Of a DNA stretch of 5,203 bases, positions 3,903-5,203 are shown in pieces. The notes beneath the pieces were generated by a model, which saw only the letters and a list, made by a program, of their open reading frames with translations, searched no databases and had not been told where the DNA came from. The stretch is from positions 1 through 5,203 of the forward strand of contig JBGQHV010000210.1 of NCBI GenBank assembly GCA_041498155.1, read 5' to 3'. This DNA comes from DASTHG01 sp041498155. Lineage in GTDB: Bacteria > Gemmatimonadota > Gemmatimonadetes > Gemmatimonadales > GWC2-71-9. Both the position numbers and the translations under genes were made by a program. Within the stretch, counting starts at the first letter, position 1, and each line of letters starts with the position of its first letter.

Positions 3903-4535
3903 ATGCGGACGGTCGTCGCGTGCCTCATCGCGGCCGCTGCGGGGCTGATGCTGTCGTCGGGAGTCGGCGCCACGCCGCCCGAGGACGTCGCCGCCTATTG
4001 CCGCGCCGTCTACCCCCAGGTCCAGTTCCAGGTCCGTTGCCTCAACGTGGAGAACGCGGCGGCCGATCGCGTCTCCCGCGTTGCCGCGGGCGCGGACCGC
4101 GACAGCTTCAACCGGTGCCTGGCGATCAGCCCCTCGTGGGCGGCGATGGAGAACTGCCTGACCCAGGTGGCGCGCGGCGCGCCCGTGGGTGGCGCCGGCG
4201 GCGTGCAGGGTCCGCTGGGCCCGGGTCAGGAGCCGGCCGGCGCCAGGACCGACCAGGGTAGCGCGCCGCCGGCCGGCGCGGCCGGGGTGCCCGCCGGCGC
4301 GGCCCCGCCCGCGCCCGCTCCGGGCGTCAGCGACCCGGGTTCCTCGACGACCGTACTCGGGCCGCAGCCCGGCGCCCCCTCGGCGGCCGCTGCCGAGGGA
4401 CAGCGGGTCACGCGTCCCATCCCCGAAGAGGACGCCGACCGCCAGCTCCGCCGTGTGCTGGAGCGGGAGGGCACGCCCGCTGCGCACTGCACGAAGAAGC
4501 AGTACGGGCCCGGCTGGGCCATCATCTGCGAGTGA
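3903..4535 (+). CDS. Secreted modular cysteine protein: twin C-x12-C domain, Pro/Gly/Ala linker, C-x12-C tail
   Basis: The 210-residue product starts with a signal peptide (MRTVVACLIAAAAGLML, cleavage near VGA at residue 23). Residues 27-90 form a domain with cysteines at 33, 46, 72 and 85 (C-x12-C, 25 residues, C-x12-C) and the motif SWAAMENC. It matches the small protein at 1261-1560. A low-complexity Gly/Ala/Pro linker of about 80 residues follows. The last 38 residues (DRQLRRVLEREG, Cys, TKKQYGPGW, final ICE) match the end of the frameshifted gene at 1829-2074 and again carry C-x12-C. The protein therefore fuses modules that are separate upstream, which suggests they act together, perhaps at the cell envelope. 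In-frame ATGs at 3564 and 3660 would add a hydrophobic stretch in front of the signal peptide and are less likely. The function is unknown. The gene converges on the next one with only 2 bp between stops. Confidence 0.8.
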   Translation: MRTVVACLIAAAAGLMLSSGVGATPPEDVAAYCRAVYPQVQFQVRCLNVENAAADRVSRVAAGADRDSFNRCLAISPSWAAMENCLTQVARGAPVGGAGGVQGPLGPGQEPAGARTDQGSAPPAGAAGVPAGAAPPAPAPGVSDPGSSTTVLGPQPGAPSAAAAEGQRVTRPIPEEDADRQLRRVLEREGTPAAHCTKKQYGPGWAIICE

Positions 4536-4537
4536 TC

Positions 4538-5203
4538 CTAGTCGCCTAGCCCGAAGTTCCGCTTCACCCCGTCGACCGCGCGCCGGAAGTCATCCCCGGC
4601 CGAGTCCGCGCCGCGCCGGATCTCACGCCAGTCCTCGCGTAGCTTGCTCCGAAGATCGAATCGCGGCGCCGGCGCCGGTCGCGCGGGCGGCGCACTCGCG
4701 GCGGGTGGCGGTGGCGGCGACGCGATTGCTGGGGGCGCCAGGACCGGCGATGCCGCCACAGGTGGCGGGACCGGTGATGCCGTCGCTGGTGGCGGGGCCG
4801 GCGACGCCACCGCGGTCGGCATGGGCGGATGCTCGCGAACCACCGACGGCGTGGGCGCGGCGGCCACCGCAGCGCGCGCCTGCATCGCGCGCTCCAGCTT
4901 CCGCATCCGCGCGTCGGCCTCGGACATTCGCATCTCCTGCCCGGCCATGCGGGCGCCGAGCGCCGGGACCCGGGTGTCCTCGGTCGCCACCGATGGAGCG
5001 GAGGCGCGCTCGTGCATGGCGTGCTCCAGCCTCTGCATTCGCGTCTCCGTCTCGGACAGTCGCGTCTCCTGGCCGGCGACGCGGGCGCCGAGCTCGGGAA
5101 CCCGCGTGTCCTGCACGGCCACCGCGGGCCCGGCCGGAGTCGGTGTCGGGCGCGCAAGGACGAGGACGATCAGGATGGCGGTGGCGGCGAAGCACACCGC
5201 CGC
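4538..5203 (-). CDS. Membrane-anchored coiled-coil protein with tandem repeats and Pro-rich segment (start outside window)
   Basis: The frame runs through the right edge, so the GTG at 5197 may not be the real start; 221 residues are visible. The order is a hydrophobic N-terminal helix (FAATAILIVLVLA), then two tandem 44-residue repeats beginning DTRVPELGAR and DTRVPALGAR, then a Pro/Ala/Ser-rich spacer with repeated ASPxPPP units, then a charged helical C-terminus (SKLREDWREIRRG, VKRNFGLGD). In each 44-residue repeat hydrophobic residues fall in heptad register (L, M, L, M in RLSETETRMQRLEHAM), so a coiled coil is likely. The layout of anchor, coil, stretchable spacer and terminal helix suits an envelope-spanning or scaffold protein, but no known family is recognised. 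The Pro-rich segment alone is reminiscent of TonB-like spacers, without any TonB domain visible. Confidence 0.7.
   Translation of the reverse strand, partial: AAVCFAATAILIVLVLARPTPTPAGPAVAVQDTRVPELGARVAGQETRLSETETRMQRLEHAMHERASAPSVATEDTRVPALGARMAGQEMRMSEADARMRKLERAMQARAAVAAAPTPSVVREHPPMPTAVASPAPPPATASPVPPPVAASPVLAPPAIASPPPPPAASAPPARPAPAPRFDLRSKLREDWREIRRGADSAGDDFRRAVDGVKRNFGLGD
4707..4817 (-). repeat. Minisatellite of about four 27-30-bp units in the Pro-rich coding segment
   Basis: The units lie at 4707-4733, 4734-4763, 4764-4790 and 4791-4817, the second being 30 bp. On the plus strand each begins with a GGCG-rich run and most share CCGGYGAYGCC. They encode 9-10-residue blocks of the form xxASPxPPP. 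Copy number would be prone to change by slippage without breaking the frame. Confidence 0.6.
4847..5110 (-). repeat. Two tandem 132-bp coding repeats (44 residues each)
   Basis: The copies occupy 4979-5110 and 4847-4978 and encode units starting DTRVP and LGAR, with about 24 of the first 35 residues identical and divergence towards the end of the unit. Similarity is also visible in the DNA (for example the shared TGTCCTC/TGTCCTG at the copy starts), so this is a fairly recent internal duplication of one coiled-coil block. Confidence 0.7.

Noticed and set aside
3885..4487. Minus-strand frame of 200 codons opposite the second cysteine gene
   Set aside because: Arg/Gly/Ala-rich composition typical of an antisense shadow, while the plus strand has a signal peptide and modules shared with a second locus.
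4564..5195. Two further minus-strand frames overlapping the coiled-coil gene
   Set aside because: Their Arg-rich, low-complexity translations are other frames of the same repeats; only the frame ending at 4538 has a membrane helix and heptads.
1..5203. CRISPR array, insertion sequence or transposase
   Set aside because: No regularly spaced direct repeats with unique spacers, no terminal inverted repeats around a transposase-like frame, and no recognisable transposase motif.

Overview
This is a high-GC bacterial window of about 5.2 kb. Most of the plus strand is packed with short, mostly uncharacterised genes. There are overlapping stops and starts (ATGA or GTGA), GTG starts, and several Sec-type signal peptides ending in small-x-small residues. 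No plasmid, phage structural or IS gene is recognisable. The composition and protein style fit a soil or subsurface high-GC lineage such as Rokubacteria/NC10, a deltaproteobacterial-like group or an actinobacterium. That placement is a guess, because no marker gene is present.

Layout. 1-449 is the 3' end of a gene carrying a helical TerB-like stretch and a C-terminal BRCT domain; it is probably the tail of a DnaQ-family exonuclease. An exported protein of unknown family follows with an ATGA overlap (446-1081). After a 179-bp gap comes a tight cluster. It holds a small secreted four-cysteine protein (1261-1560), a second secreted protein that appears broken by a frameshift near 1793 (halves 1557-1820 and 1829-2074), and a two-helix membrane protein (2071-2277). 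A HIRAN-domain protein with a C-terminal membrane anchor (2319-2852) lies just downstream.

From 2853 to 3291 there is no convincing gene. This stretch holds what looks like an integration scar: a short reading frame that could be the end of an integrase, a 12-bp-period direct repeat, and on the minus strand a plausible promoter followed by exactly the 5' half of a tRNA-Val(UAC). The tRNA similarity ends at the last base of the anticodon loop. Next come a small putative zinc-binding protein (3292-3624), a second secreted cysteine protein (3903-4535) with a leaderless-type -10 element, and a convergent minus-strand membrane-anchored coiled-coil protein with internal repeats (4538 to the window edge).

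The most interesting signal is a modular family of secreted proteins built on cysteine pairs spaced C-x12-C. The protein at 3903-4535 joins an N-terminal twin C-x12-C domain to a C-terminal C-x12-C tail through a long Gly/Ala/Pro linker. At 1261-2074 the same two modules sit in adjacent, translationally coupled genes. I do not recognise a named family for either module. A shared role outside the cytoplasm is inferred from signal peptides and cysteine pattern only.
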